From NCBI RefSeq assembly GCF_000484695.1, contig NZ_AXVR01000047.1, forward strand, positions 1 to 35,922: 35,922 nt of DNA, in the 5' to 3' direction. The notes below the pieces were generated by a model. That model saw only the letters and a list, made by a program, of their open reading frames with translations, did not search any database and was not told the DNA's origin. Made by a program: the position numbers and the translations under genes. Shown piece after piece: positions 15,456 to 25,101 of this stretch (its first letter is position 1; each line of letters begins with the position of its first letter). Source of the stretch: Salinispora cortesiana (GTDB taxonomy: Bacteria; Actinomycetota; Actinomycetes; Mycobacteriales; Micromonosporaceae).

Positions 15456-17558
15456 ATGGCGCTCGACATTCCCCGGCTTGACGGCCGTTTCCAGGTCGTC
15501 AGTGACTTCCAGCCGGCCGGCGATCAACCGGCCGCGATCGACGATCTGGAGAGGCGGGTCCGGCGGGGTGACCGGCACACGGTGCTGCTCGGCGCGACCG
15601 GCACCGGCAAGAGCGCCACCACAGCGTGGTTGATTGAGCGGCTGCAGCGCCCGACGCTCGTGTTGGCGCCGAACAAGACACTCTGTGCCCAGCTGGCCAA
15701 GGAGTTCAGCGAGCTGCTGCCGAACAACGCGGTGGAGTACTTCGTCTCCTACTACGACTACTACCAGCCCGAGGCGTATATCCCGCAGACCGACACCTAC
15801 ATCGAGAAGGATTCCTCGATCAACGAGGAGGTGGAGCGGCTGCGCCACTCCGCCACGATGTCGCTGCTCACCCGTCGGGATGTGGTGGTGGTCGCCACCG
15901 TCTCGGCGATCTACGGCCTGGGTACCCCAGAGGAGTACCTGGACCGTGCCGTCCGGGTGGTGACCGGTCAGGAGCTGGATCGCGACCAGCTACTGCGTCG
16001 GCTGGTCGACATTCAATACAGCCGCAACGACATGGCCTTCCAGCGGGGCACATTCCGGGTGCGAGGCGACACCTTGGAGATCATTCCCGCCTACGAGGAG
16101 CTGGCGGTCCGGATCGAGCTGTTCGGGGATGAGGTGGAGCGGCTCTATTACCTCAACCCGCTCACCGGTGATGTGGTCCGGGAGGTTGACCACCTACTGA
16201 TCTTCCCCGCCACGCACTACGCGGCCGGGCCGGCGCGGATGGAGCGGGCGATCCGTGACATCGAGGCTGAGCTGGGCGAGCGGCTGGCCGAGCTGGAGCA
16301 GCGGGGCAGCCTGCTGGAGGCGCAGCGGCTGCGGATGCGGACGACGTACGACATCGAGATGATGCGGCAGGTCGGCTTCTGCTCCGGCATCGAGAACTAC
16401 TCGATGCACATCGACGGCCGACTACCCAGCAGCCCGCCACACTGCCTGCTCGACTACTTCCCGGACGACTTTCTCACCGTGGTTGACGAGTCGCACGTGA
16501 CGATCCCGCAGATCGGCGGGATGTACGAGGGCGACGCGTCCCGCAAGCGGATGCTGATCGACCACGGCTTCCGACTGCCCAGCGCCGCCGACAACCGGCC
16601 GCTGCGGTTTGACGAGTTCCTGGAGCGGGTCGGCCAGATGGTCTTTCTTTCGGCCACCCCCGGCTCCTGGGAGCTGGAGCACGCACAGGGCGAGTACGTG
16701 GAGCAGGTCATCCGACCGACCGGCTTGGTTGACCCGGAGGTGGTGGTCAAGCCGACCAAGGGCCAGATCGATGACCTGATGCACGAGATCAAGTTGCGTA
16801 CCGAGCGCGACGAGCGGGTGCTGGTCACCACGTTGACGAAGAAGATGGCTGAGGACCTGTCGGACTATCTCCTGGAGAACGGTATTCGGGTGCGCTACCT
16901 GCACTCCGAGGTGGATACGCTGCGCCGCGTCGAGCTGCTGCGGGAGCTCCGTAAGGGTGACTACGACGTGCTGGTCGGCATCAACCTGCTGCGGGAGGGG
17001 CTCGACCTGCCGGAGGTGTCGCTGGTCGCCATCCTCGACGCGGACAAGGAGGGCTTCCTGCGCAGCGGCCGGTCATTGATCCAGACGATCGGGCGGGCGG
17101 CGCGTAACGTCTCCGGCCAGGTGCACATGTACGCCGACAAGATCACTCCGTCGATGGCGGAGGCGGTCGGGGAGACCAACCGGCGCCGGGCCAAACAGAT
17201 CGCGCACAACGAGGCGCACGGCATCAGTCCGGAGCCGCTGCGTAAGAAGATCCACGACATTCTCGACGACATCTACCGGGAGGCGGAGGAGACCGACACC
17301 CGGGTCGGTGGAGCGGCCCGGCAGCTCTCTCGCGGTAAGGCACCGGTGAAGGAGACCCGTAGCCGCAGCCGAGCCGCCGCCGGGCCGGCCCGGGAGGGAA
17401 TGGCCCGTGCGGAGTTGGCTGAGCTGATTCAGGAGCTGAATGGCCAGATGCTCGCCGCTGCACGGGAGTTGCAGTTCGAGTTGGCCGCCCGAATTCGCGA
17501 CGAGATCTCGGAGTTGAAGAAGGAGCTGCGCGGGATGGATGCCGCAGGGGTGTCGTGA
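15456..17558 (+). CDS. uvrB: Excinuclease ABC subunit B
   Basis: Damage-verification helicase of nucleotide excision repair, loaded by UvrA and then bound by UvrC. It has 700 residues, full length. Walker A GATGTGKS is at 46-53. The beta-hairpin region YYDYYQPEAYIPQTDTYIEK is at about 95-115, and the YyxxLTG region reads RLYYLNPLTGD. The DEAD-box-like VVDESHVTIPQI and the helicase motif VI QTIGRAARN follow. The C-terminal UVR domain (ELAELIQELNGQMLAAAREL... from about 650) that contacts UvrC is intact. The ATG is six bases after a TACGGT -10 element that is part of a damage-type promoter. A weak stem (CTCGGGG 17604-17610 with CCCCGAG 17643-17649) may end transcription. Confidence 0.97.
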   Translation: MALDIPRLDGRFQVVSDFQPAGDQPAAIDDLERRVRRGDRHTVLLGATGTGKSATTAWLIERLQRPTLVLAPNKTLCAQLAKEFSELLPNNAVEYFVSYYDYYQPEAYIPQTDTYIEKDSSINEEVERLRHSATMSLLTRRDVVVVATVSAIYGLGTPEEYLDRAVRVVTGQELDRDQLLRRLVDIQYSRNDMAFQRGTFRVRGDTLEIIPAYEELAVRIELFGDEVERLYYLNPLTGDVVREVDHLLIFPATHYAAGPARMERAIRDIEAELGERLAELEQRGSLLEAQRLRMRTTYDIEMMRQVGFCSGIENYSMHIDGRLPSSPPHCLLDYFPDDFLTVVDESHVTIPQIGGMYEGDASRKRMLIDHGFRLPSAADNRPLRFDEFLERVGQMVFLSATPGSWELEHAQGEYVEQVIRPTGLVDPEVVVKPTKGQIDDLMHEIKLRTERDERVLVTTLTKKMAEDLSDYLLENGIRVRYLHSEVDTLRRVELLRELRKGDYDVLVGINLLREGLDLPEVSLVAILDADKEGFLRSGRSLIQTIGRAARNVSGQVHMYADKITPSMAEAVGETNRRRAKQIAHNEAHGISPEPLRKKIHDILDDIYREAEETDTRVGGAARQLSRGKAPVKETRSRSRAAAGPAREGMARAELAELIQELNGQMLAAARELQFELAARIRDEISELKKELRGMDAAGVS

Positions 17559-17781
17559 CCCATGTCTGATGTCACGCCGCGGGTCACCGGGGTCAGCGGC
17601 GCACTCGGGGTGGGGCACGGCCCGACCAACGGGACCCGGTGCCCCCGAGCGCATCGGGGCCAGCGGCCGGCGCGTGTGGGGATACCGTAAGTGCCGGGTG
17701 TGACATCGTTGGTCGCACCCGGGTCACTGTTTGGTCACCTACCGACCGGCCCGGCCGTTGGTACACCGGCCGTCGGGGCAG

Positions 17782-18081
17782 TCATCGTCCGCCGGGCACG
17801 TCGGTGAAGTGTTCGACCTGCGGCGGCTTGGCGAAGTGCGGGCTGATCAGCTCCCGCCACCGGACAAACCGGTCGGAGGCGCGAAAGTTTTGTTCGTGCG
17901 CCTCGACCGAGTCCCACTCGACCAGTAGTACGAACCGGGACGGGGACTCGACTCCGCGAGTCATTCGCACCGAGCGACAGCCGGGCGTGTCGGCGAGCAC
18001 CGGGTGTCCCTCGGCGTACGCGGCTGCGAAGGCATCCTCGTGTCCTGGCAGTATGTCGATCAATGCGATTTCGAGCACCAT
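17782..18081 (-). CDS. Antibiotic biosynthesis monooxygenase (ABM) domain protein
   Basis: 99-residue single-domain protein with the dimeric alpha/beta-barrel (ferredoxin-like) fold of the ABM family. It begins MVLEIALIDILPGHEDAFAAAY. PGCRSVRMTRGVESPSRFVLLVEWDSVEAHEQNF follows, and it ends with a WRELISPHFAKPPQVEHF strand. Members include quinone-forming monooxygenases, heme-degrading enzymes and many of unknown role; nothing here picks between them. ATG 18081 gives the usual family length and N terminus. No strong ribosome-binding site is seen. It converges on uvrB across 223 bp. Confidence 0.82.
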   Translation of the reverse strand: MVLEIALIDILPGHEDAFAAAYAEGHPVLADTPGCRSVRMTRGVESPSRFVLLVEWDSVEAHEQNFRASDRFVRWRELISPHFAKPPQVEHFTDVPGGR

Positions 18082-18394
18082 GTGAGCAGCTTCGCACGGT
18101 GGCTGAGCCGGCCTACCGTCCGGGCATCCGGATGACGCAATGGCGTCGAGGCGGTAGTCAAGATCGGCCAAGGGCCAACCGGACCGCCTACCACCTGCCC
18201 GGGCTCCTCGGTCTTCTTGGTGGGGCAGCTCGACAGCCTCCCGGGTGGTACTTGCGCCCGCATTGCCGCACGGCCCGCATTGCCGCGCCGCCCGCATAGT
18301 CGCCGTGCCGCCGTGACCAGGCAGTTCGCGGGGTGAGGGGGGACACCGGCCGCCCAACGTGCGGTGGCTACGCAAGGTGGGCGACAATGAACGG
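18082..18394 (+). other. Gene-free region between the ABM gene and the terC leader
   Basis: About 310 bp without a supportable gene. It holds a three-unit 17-bp tandem repeat (listed separately) and, near the right end, GACAAT (18383-18388), a possible -10 element that would start a transcript close to 18395, where the riboswitch aptamer begins. No clear -35 is visible. Confidence 0.4.
18256..18306 (+). repeat. 17-bp tandem repeat, three units
   Basis: Units 18256-18272, 18273-18289 and 18290-18306 each begin GCCCGCAT. The first two share 14 bases exactly (GCCCGCATTGCCGC); the third has diverged (GCCCGCATAGTCGC). Function unknown. Confidence 0.7.
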
Positions 18395-18512
18395 CGGAGG
18401 GGAGTATTCCCCCGCGATGGAGTCGTCAGCACGGTCGATTGCCGAACCCGGTGACTTGACCCGGCCCCGTCGGTCATCGCCCCGGAAGGGGCGGTGGCGG
18501 AAGAGACCTCCG
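18395..18512 (+). ncRNA. yybP-ykoY manganese riboswitch aptamer
   Basis: Conserved elements appear in the right order. GGAGGGGAGTA is at 18396-18406. GTCGTCA is at 18423-18429, and the CCGGTGAC region near 18449 corresponds to the CACCGG leg. A CGCCCC-GGAA-GGGGCG hairpin is at 18478-18493, and the closing GGAAGAGACCTCCG is at 18499-18512. Helix P1 is exact: CGGAGG 18395-18400 with CCTCCG 18507-18512. The family senses Mn2+ and typically switches on manganese efflux genes, including TerC/Alx proteins, which is what lies downstream. The identification is from motif memory, not a covariance search. Confidence 0.88.
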
Positions 18513-18533
18513 ACAGTCACCATAGTCGGCGTC

Positions 18534-18573
18534 ATCGGCACACCCACCCCTCCCGGGCGTACGGTGTGCCGAT
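18534..18573 (+). terminator. Hairpin in the riboswitch expression platform
   Basis: An 11-bp perfect stem, ATCGGCACACC (18534-18544) with GGTGTGCCGAT (18563-18573), followed by a weakly T-rich stretch (TGTTGCGTGTCT). It lies between the aptamer and the terC start. It may be a regulated terminator, or it may hold the CCCCTCCC loop (18547-18554) away from the ribosome-binding site. Confidence 0.65.
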
Positions 18574-18600
18574 TGTTGCGTGTCTGCCGGAGGTTGAGCC

Positions 18601-19599
18601 TTGGACGTGTCCGGACTGGTGTGGGCGGGAACGCTCGTCGCACTGACCGCGATTCTCATCATCGATCTGTTGATCATCGGTCGTCGCCCACACGAACCCA
18701 GCATGCGGGAGTCGAGTCTCTGGGTCGGCTTCTACGTCGCCCTCGCGCTGATCTTCGGTGCGGGACTCTGGCTCGTCTCCGGGCCGAGCGCGGCGGGGCA
18801 GTTCTACACCGGTTGGCTCACCGAGTACAGCCTCTCGGTGGACAACCTCTTCGTCTTCGTGATCATCATGGCCCGCTTCGGTGTGCCCCGGGTCTACCAG
18901 CAGAAGGTCCTGCTCATCGGCATCGTGCTCGCGTTGTTGATGCGTGGTGGCTTCATCGCCGCCGGCGCGGCGTTGATCTCCCAGTTCTCATGGGTCTTCT
19001 ACATCTTCGGCGCCTTCCTTATCTATACGGCGATCAATCTCGCTCGGCAGGGCGATCCGGATGAGGATGACTTCAGTGAGAACCTGCTGATCCGGTGGAG
19101 CCGCCGGGCACTGCCGATCTCGCGGGACTACGACGGCGCGAAACTCACCACCTCCGAGCGCGGGCGGAGGGTGTTCACCCCGATGCTGGTCGTGATGATC
19201 GCGATCGGCACGACAGATCTGATCTTCGCGCTCGACTCGATTCCGGCGATCTTCGGTATCACCCAGGAGGCGTACCTGGTGTTCACCGCGAACGTCTTCG
19301 CCCTGATGGGTCTGCGGCAGCTCTACTTCCTGCTCGGCGGCCTGCTGGACCGGCTGATCTACCTGAGCTACGGCCTCGCGGTGGTCCTCGGCTTTATCGG
19401 CGTCAAGCTGGTGCTGGAAGCCCTGGCCGACAACAGCCTGCCGTTCGTCAACGGAGGCGAGCACGTCGGGTGGGCCCCGCACATCCCGATCTGGCTTTCG
19501 TTGACGGTCATCCTGGGTACCTTGACGCTGGCGACGGTGGCAAGCCTGGTGAAGTCGTCCCGGGACCGACGTCGGAATCTGGTCCAGGTCCGCGACTGA
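18601..19599 (+). CDS. TerC/Alx family integral membrane protein, probable manganese exporter
   Basis: 332 residues with about nine hydrophobic helices. The family's paired acidic motifs are both present: SLSVDNLFVFVIIMARFG (about residue 80) and GTTDLIFALDSIPAIFG (about residue 205). A cytoplasmic linker (RQGDPDEDDFSENLL...) lies between the two halves. Relatives such as E. coli Alx and Bacillus MeeF/MeeY take part in Mn2+ efflux or metalation of exported proteins. The Mn2+ riboswitch in the leader supports that role. The start is TTG 18601, with GGAGG (18589-18593) seven bases upstream. Because that ribosome-binding site is identical to part of aptamer helix P1, translation is likely controlled by the riboswitch. 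Tellurite resistance is a historical family name. Confidence 0.93.
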   Translation: MDVSGLVWAGTLVALTAILIIDLLIIGRRPHEPSMRESSLWVGFYVALALIFGAGLWLVSGPSAAGQFYTGWLTEYSLSVDNLFVFVIIMARFGVPRVYQQKVLLIGIVLALLMRGGFIAAGAALISQFSWVFYIFGAFLIYTAINLARQGDPDEDDFSENLLIRWSRRALPISRDYDGAKLTTSERGRRVFTPMLVVMIAIGTTDLIFALDSIPAIFGITQEAYLVFTANVFALMGLRQLYFLLGGLLDRLIYLSYGLAVVLGFIGVKLVLEALADNSLPFVNGGEHVGWAPHIPIWLSLTVILGTLTLATVASLVKSSRDRRRNLVQVRD

Positions 19600-19659
19600 G
19601 ACCCCACGTCGGACCTGGCCCAGGTCCGCGACCGAGGACCGACCGACCTCGGGACCTGG
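19584..19659 (+). terminator. Alternating complementary repeats after terC, probable terminator
   Basis: The 8-mer CCAGGTCC and its complement alternate: CCAGGTCC 19584-19591, GGACCTGG 19611-19618, CCAGGTCC 19620-19627, GGACCTGG 19652-19659. Each can pair with its neighbours. The last pair is reinforced by CCGAGG (19632-19637) with CCTCGG (19647-19652). The first copy lies within the terC coding end. The array arose in part from a direct repeat (about 19569-19603 and 19606-19640). Confidence 0.65.
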
Positions 19660-19837
19660 TCCAGCTCGGCGGCGCAACGGCCCGCCGCGGTCGGTGCCGC
19701 CGTGCCGGGGTGTACCACGGTGATCGTCATCGGGCACCCTGGAGGGATCGGCGGGCGATTGGGGTCTGCGTGGACGCGTGGAGTACTGCGGCGGGTGTGC
19801 GGGCGAGTGGGGCCCGTCGGCGGAGTGGAACACCGGC

Positions 19838-20635
19838 ATGACCGGCCGGGAGCTGGCGCTGGTGGGCGCGCCCAACGCACGTGACCTCGGCGGTCTGGTC
19901 GGTGCGGGGGGCCGCCGGGTGCGCGGTGGGGTGCTGCTGCGCACCCCGGCGCTGGGGCGGCTGACGGACGAGGACCTACCGGTGCTGGCGAAGTTGATGC
20001 CGGCCTGTGTGGTGGACCTGCGGGACGCCACGGAGGTGGCGGTGGCCCCGCCGGACCGGCTGCCGGGGGAGCCTCGGGTGATCCACCTGCCGGTGTACGA
20101 CGTGGCGCATCCGGTCTTCACCTACCTGTCGGCGGTGCTGCTCGGCCACGACCTCAGCGCGTATGCGGAACTGGCGCAGGAGGGCACTCCGGCGGCGATG
20201 CGATCCATCTACCGCTGGTTCGTGACCGGGGAGTCGGCGCGGGCCGGCTACGGTGCGGCGGTGCGGTTGGCGGCGGAGACGGCGAACCTGCCCCTGCTCT
20301 TCCACTGCTCGGCTGGTAAGGACCGCACCGGCTGGTTGACGGCGGTGCTGCTGCACGCCCTCGGGGTGGACGAGGCCACAATCCGGGCGGACTACCTCGC
20401 CAACAATGCGCTCACCGAGAGCCTGCGGGAGGTGCTCCTCGCCGGGATGCGTCGACGGAGCCCGGAGTTGGACGTCACCGTGGTGCGGCCGGTGCTGGAG
20501 GTACGCGACGAGTACCTGGACGCCGGGTACGACGAGGCACGGCGGGTGTACGGGTCGTTCGGGTCGTACCTCCGGGACGGGCTTGGGGTAGACGACGAAC
20601 TGGTTGCGGCGTTGCGGGCGCAGCTGTTGGAGTGA
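19838..20635 (+). CDS. PtpB-like tyrosine/lipid phosphatase
   Basis: 265-residue cytoplasmic phosphatase of the Y_phosphatase3 family. The N-terminal NARDLGGL signature is followed by VVDLRDATEVAV. The P-loop HCSAGKDRTG has catalytic Cys157 and Arg163. The Lys and Asp inside this loop are the form found in M. tuberculosis PtpB, which acts on phosphotyrosine, phosphoserine/threonine and phosphoinositides. The C-terminal helices (ADYLANN, VRDEYLDAGYDEARRVYG) match the family. No signal peptide is visible. ATG 19838 is preferred as it starts close to the NARDLGG motif; an upstream in-frame GTG at 19778 would add 20 residues. It follows the terC 3' repeats and converges on the beta-lactamase-fold gene. 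Confidence 0.85.
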   Translation: MTGRELALVGAPNARDLGGLVGAGGRRVRGGVLLRTPALGRLTDEDLPVLAKLMPACVVDLRDATEVAVAPPDRLPGEPRVIHLPVYDVAHPVFTYLSAVLLGHDLSAYAELAQEGTPAAMRSIYRWFVTGESARAGYGAAVRLAAETANLPLLFHCSAGKDRTGWLTAVLLHALGVDEATIRADYLANNALTESLREVLLAGMRRRSPELDVTVVRPVLEVRDEYLDAGYDEARRVYGSFGSYLRDGLGVDDELVAALRAQLLE

Positions 20636-20689
20636 CCTACACCGTGGCGGGGTGGGCTGGGCTGCCCTCCGAGACGGCGGCGGCCCGGC

Positions 20690-21537
20690 TCAGCCGAGCT
20701 GGTGGCGTTGGGCGAAGGCGTGGGCGGAGATGTCGGCGATGAGCTGGCAGGCATCCTCGTCCCGGCTGCGGTCGGGGTGGTCGCCGGTGCTGCAGACGGC
20801 GAGGACGTACGGGGGCGCGTCGTCGGGTAGACGACGCCAACGCTGTGCCGCACACCACGTACCCAGCCGTTCTTGTGGGCGATCCGGGTGCCGGCGGGCA
20901 GGCCGGCGGCGAGATCCTCGCGGTGTTCCTGAGCGACGAGGAGGTCGAGCATGGCGGCGCAGCTCTCCGGTGTGGCCAGTGGGCCGGGCCGGGTGGCGCC
21001 GAGCGCCAGGTCGCGCAGGAGGGCGGCGAGGTCGGCGGCGGTGACCAGGTTGGTGATGCCGCCCGCGCGGGCGGCGAAGTCCTCGATGCCGCGGCCGGTG
21101 ATGCTGCGTTGGGCTCGGGCCCGGGCCCAGACGTCGGCTACGGCCGGCAGACCGACCTGGTCCAGGAGCAGGTTGGTGGCGAGGTTGCTGGATCGGACAA
21201 TCATGCGTTCGGCCAGCCAACGTAGCGGGGCGGTACCGCCGAGCCGCTCCCAGACGTCGTCGTCGTTCTGGGCGGGGCGGGTACAGGCGAACCGGGCGGC
21301 GCCGGGCTGGGCCGAGTCGAACTCGTTGCGGACCGGTACGGCGGTCTCCGGGGCGAGGAGCCCGTCCTCCAGGGCGCGGTAGAGCGCCACCAACACGGCC
21401 ACCTTCATCGTGCTGGCCGCGTAGTGGGTGGTGTCCGGGTGCCGGGTCCAGGTGGGGATGGCGTCGAGGCGAGCCAGGTAGGCCGAGACGGTGCCGGGTA
21501 TCCGGTCGAGGCGCGCGTCGACACCGACGAAGATCAC
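20690..21537 (-). pseudogene. Beta-lactamase-fold serine hydrolase (class A-like), frameshifted
   Basis: Cytosolic relative of class A beta-lactamases (Beta-lactamase2 family). Active-site motifs are in order: STMK (Ser42-Lys45, SxxK), SSN at 116-118 (for SDN) and KNG at 222-224 (for KTG). There is no signal peptide, so it is probably not a secreted drug-resistance enzyme. After VGVVYP (residue 238) the frame breaks near 20821-20829. The expected ending DDAPPYVLAVCSTGDHPD... through FAQRHQLG continues in another frame to a stop at 20690. One added base there (CCG to CCGG) restores a 282-residue protein of normal length. Read as given, translation runs on to 20392 into the neighbouring phosphatase gene as Ser/Pro/Arg junk. 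GTG 21537 follows TACCCT by six bases (leaderless). Confidence 0.82.
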
Positions 21538-21543
21538 CTACTG

Positions 21544-21549
21544 AGGGTA
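21544..21549 (-). promoter_or_regulatory. -10 hexamer of a leaderless promoter
   Basis: On the minus strand TACCCT is followed by six bases and then the GTG start at 21537. No Shine-Dalgarno is present. It lies just beyond the typA terminator. Confidence 0.45.
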
Positions 21550-21555
21550 GCTGGT

Positions 21556-21602
21556 ACGCCGGGGCGCCCTCCGCGCGTCTCGCGGTGTCGGCGCCCCGGC
21601 GT
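21556..21602 (-). terminator. Hairpin terminator after typA
   Basis: A 13-bp perfect stem, 21556-21568 with 21590-21602, and a 21-base loop. It begins five bases past the typA stop and lacks a T-run. Confidence 0.75.
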
Positions 21603-21606
21603 GGCC

Positions 21607-23475
<1,869 letters not shown>

Positions 23476-23630
23476 GACCTCCATCCTTCCGCCTGCGTGG
23501 ATTCGGGGCGGCGTCGGGGGGCACCCCGAGTCATTCGTGGGCCGACCCAGGGGTATCCCGGATCTCTACCGAAACGCCTGTAACTCGCGATCGACCGCTG
23601 GCAAGCTGACCCTCGTGACCGGGGGTCCGG

Positions 23631-25046
23631 GTGAATGAGTTGCTGAGCCGGCTGCAGGAGCTGCCGCCTGGGCTGATCCTGTTGGTCGCGGCGTTGATCG
23701 TGGCCGCTGAGACGGCGCTCATCTTCGGGCTGTTGATGCCCGGGGAGGCCACTCTGCTGCTGGTCGGATTTCTCACCTACACCGGAACCCTGCCGCTGGG
23801 GCCGGCGCTGCTGGTGATGATCGCCGCGGGTGTGCTGGGAGATGCGGTGGCGTTCCGGGCCGGTCGCCGGTACGGACCCCGGCTGCGGGCCAGCCGGTTC
23901 GGTGCCCGCATCGGGCCACATCGGTGGCGCCGCGCGGACGCGATGCTCGGAAAACTGGGGGGCCGCGGGGTCTTCACCGGCCGCTGGGTGGCCTTCGCCC
24001 GGACCCTGGTGCCCCGGCTGGCCGGGGCGGGGCAGATGCCGTACCGACGGTTCGCGCCCTGGAACCTGGGTGGGGTGGTGACCTGGGTGGGGGGCTCGGT
24101 GATCGCCGGAAACCTGGCCGGCGAGTCGTACGAGACGGTCTCACACCTGCTCGGCCGGGCCACGGGCGCGGTCCTGGTGCTGCTCGGGGCGGTGCTGGCG
24201 GTGCTGCTGGCCGGGCGCTGGCTGGGTCGAAACCCGGACCCGGTTCGGGCGCTGCTGTCCCGGGCGGGCGGCCTGCCCCCGGTGCGAGGCCTGTCCCGTC
24301 GGTACGGGGCGCTCTTCGGCCTGCTGGCCCGCTTCCTCGGTCCGGGGTGGACGTTGCTGCTGAACCTGGTTGCCGGCCTACTGCTGCTGTTCCTGGCGGG
24401 GCTCACCGTCGCCTGGGGGCTCGGCGCGGTGGTCCGGCGGAGCGGGTTGTCGGTGGTGGACGGCGTCGTCGCCGACTGGTTCGCCGCCCGTCGTACGCCG
24501 GAGGCGGTGGAGGTGGCGCTGGCCGCGGTGTCGGCACTGCGCGGCCCGGTGGTGATCCTGTTCGTGTCGGTGGTGGCGGCGGGGGTGGCCTGGCGGCAGC
24601 GACCCTGGCGGGCGGACCTGCTCAGCGTGGTGGGCACCGTCGGCGCGTGTATGCCGCTGGTGGTGCTGGCGGTCGCCGCCGACGTGGTCCAACCCGACCG
24701 GTCCGGCCCGCCGGTGTTGTTTCCGACCCAGACCGCCGTGATTGCTGCGAGCCTGTGCACCCTCGCGTGGCTGCTGTCCCGGGGTGCTCGTTGGCCGGTC
24801 GCGGTCGCCGCCTGGACCGGCGCTGCCGCCGGGGTGGTGGGGGTTGGTGGCGCCCGGCTGTACCTCGGCCTGAGCACCGCCAGCAGCGCGCTGTCCGGGG
24901 TGCTGCTGGGCGTGGCGTGGACGGCCGTGTTCATGGTGGCGTGGGTGACTCGGGACCGGGCGGTCGGTGTGGCCCCGGACGCCGTCGACCCGGCGGGCCC
25001 GGCGGCAGCCGAGTCGCGCCCGCCGCAGGGGGTCTCCGGCGGATGA
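23631..25046 (+). CDS. DedA family protein fused to a degenerate PAP2-like domain
   Basis: 471-residue integral membrane protein. Residues 1-200 form a DedA (VTT/SNARE-associated) domain with the key charged positions present: Glu39 in MPGE, Asp71 in GDAVAF, Arg118 and Arg124 in GRWVAFARTLVP. DedA proteins include undecaprenyl-phosphate and phosphatidylethanolamine flippases. Residues 240-450 have the six-helix layout of PAP2 phosphatases, as in LssY-type DedA-PAP2 fusions, but the catalytic signature is lost. The PSGH position reads PTQT, and the SRxYLGxH...D motif reads ARLYLGLSTASSALSG, lacking the nucleophile His and its Asp. The second half is therefore probably non-enzymatic. GTG 23631 is used; the ribosome-binding site is weak. 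Confidence 0.85.
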   Translation: MNELLSRLQELPPGLILLVAALIVAAETALIFGLLMPGEATLLLVGFLTYTGTLPLGPALLVMIAAGVLGDAVAFRAGRRYGPRLRASRFGARIGPHRWRRADAMLGKLGGRGVFTGRWVAFARTLVPRLAGAGQMPYRRFAPWNLGGVVTWVGGSVIAGNLAGESYETVSHLLGRATGAVLVLLGAVLAVLLAGRWLGRNPDPVRALLSRAGGLPPVRGLSRRYGALFGLLARFLGPGWTLLLNLVAGLLLLFLAGLTVAWGLGAVVRRSGLSVVDGVVADWFAARRTPEAVEVALAAVSALRGPVVILFVSVVAAGVAWRQRPWRADLLSVVGTVGACMPLVVLAVAADVVQPDRSGPPVLFPTQTAVIAASLCTLAWLLSRGARWPVAVAAWTGAAAGVVGVGGARLYLGLSTASSALSGVLLGVAWTAVFMVAWVTRDRAVGVAPDAVDPAGPAAAESRPPQGVSGG

Positions 25047-25101
25047 CAGGACAGCGGTAGGCATCGACAACTGCTACCTTGCGTCGGTCGGAGGGGGAGA
25101 C

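Noticed and set aside
14430..15848. Long minus-strand open frame crossing the uvrB start
   Set aside because: It runs antisense through uvrB and out of frame through the duplicated gene; the translation is proline/arginine-rich and has no domain.
18333..19064. 243-codon plus-strand frame across the riboswitch and terC
   Set aside because: It is a different frame from terC, starts inside the leader RNA and becomes Arg-rich.
20392..20689. C-terminal extension of the beta-lactamase-fold gene into the phosphatase gene
   Set aside because: It is the result of the frameshift; the translated tail is low-complexity Ser/Pro/Arg.
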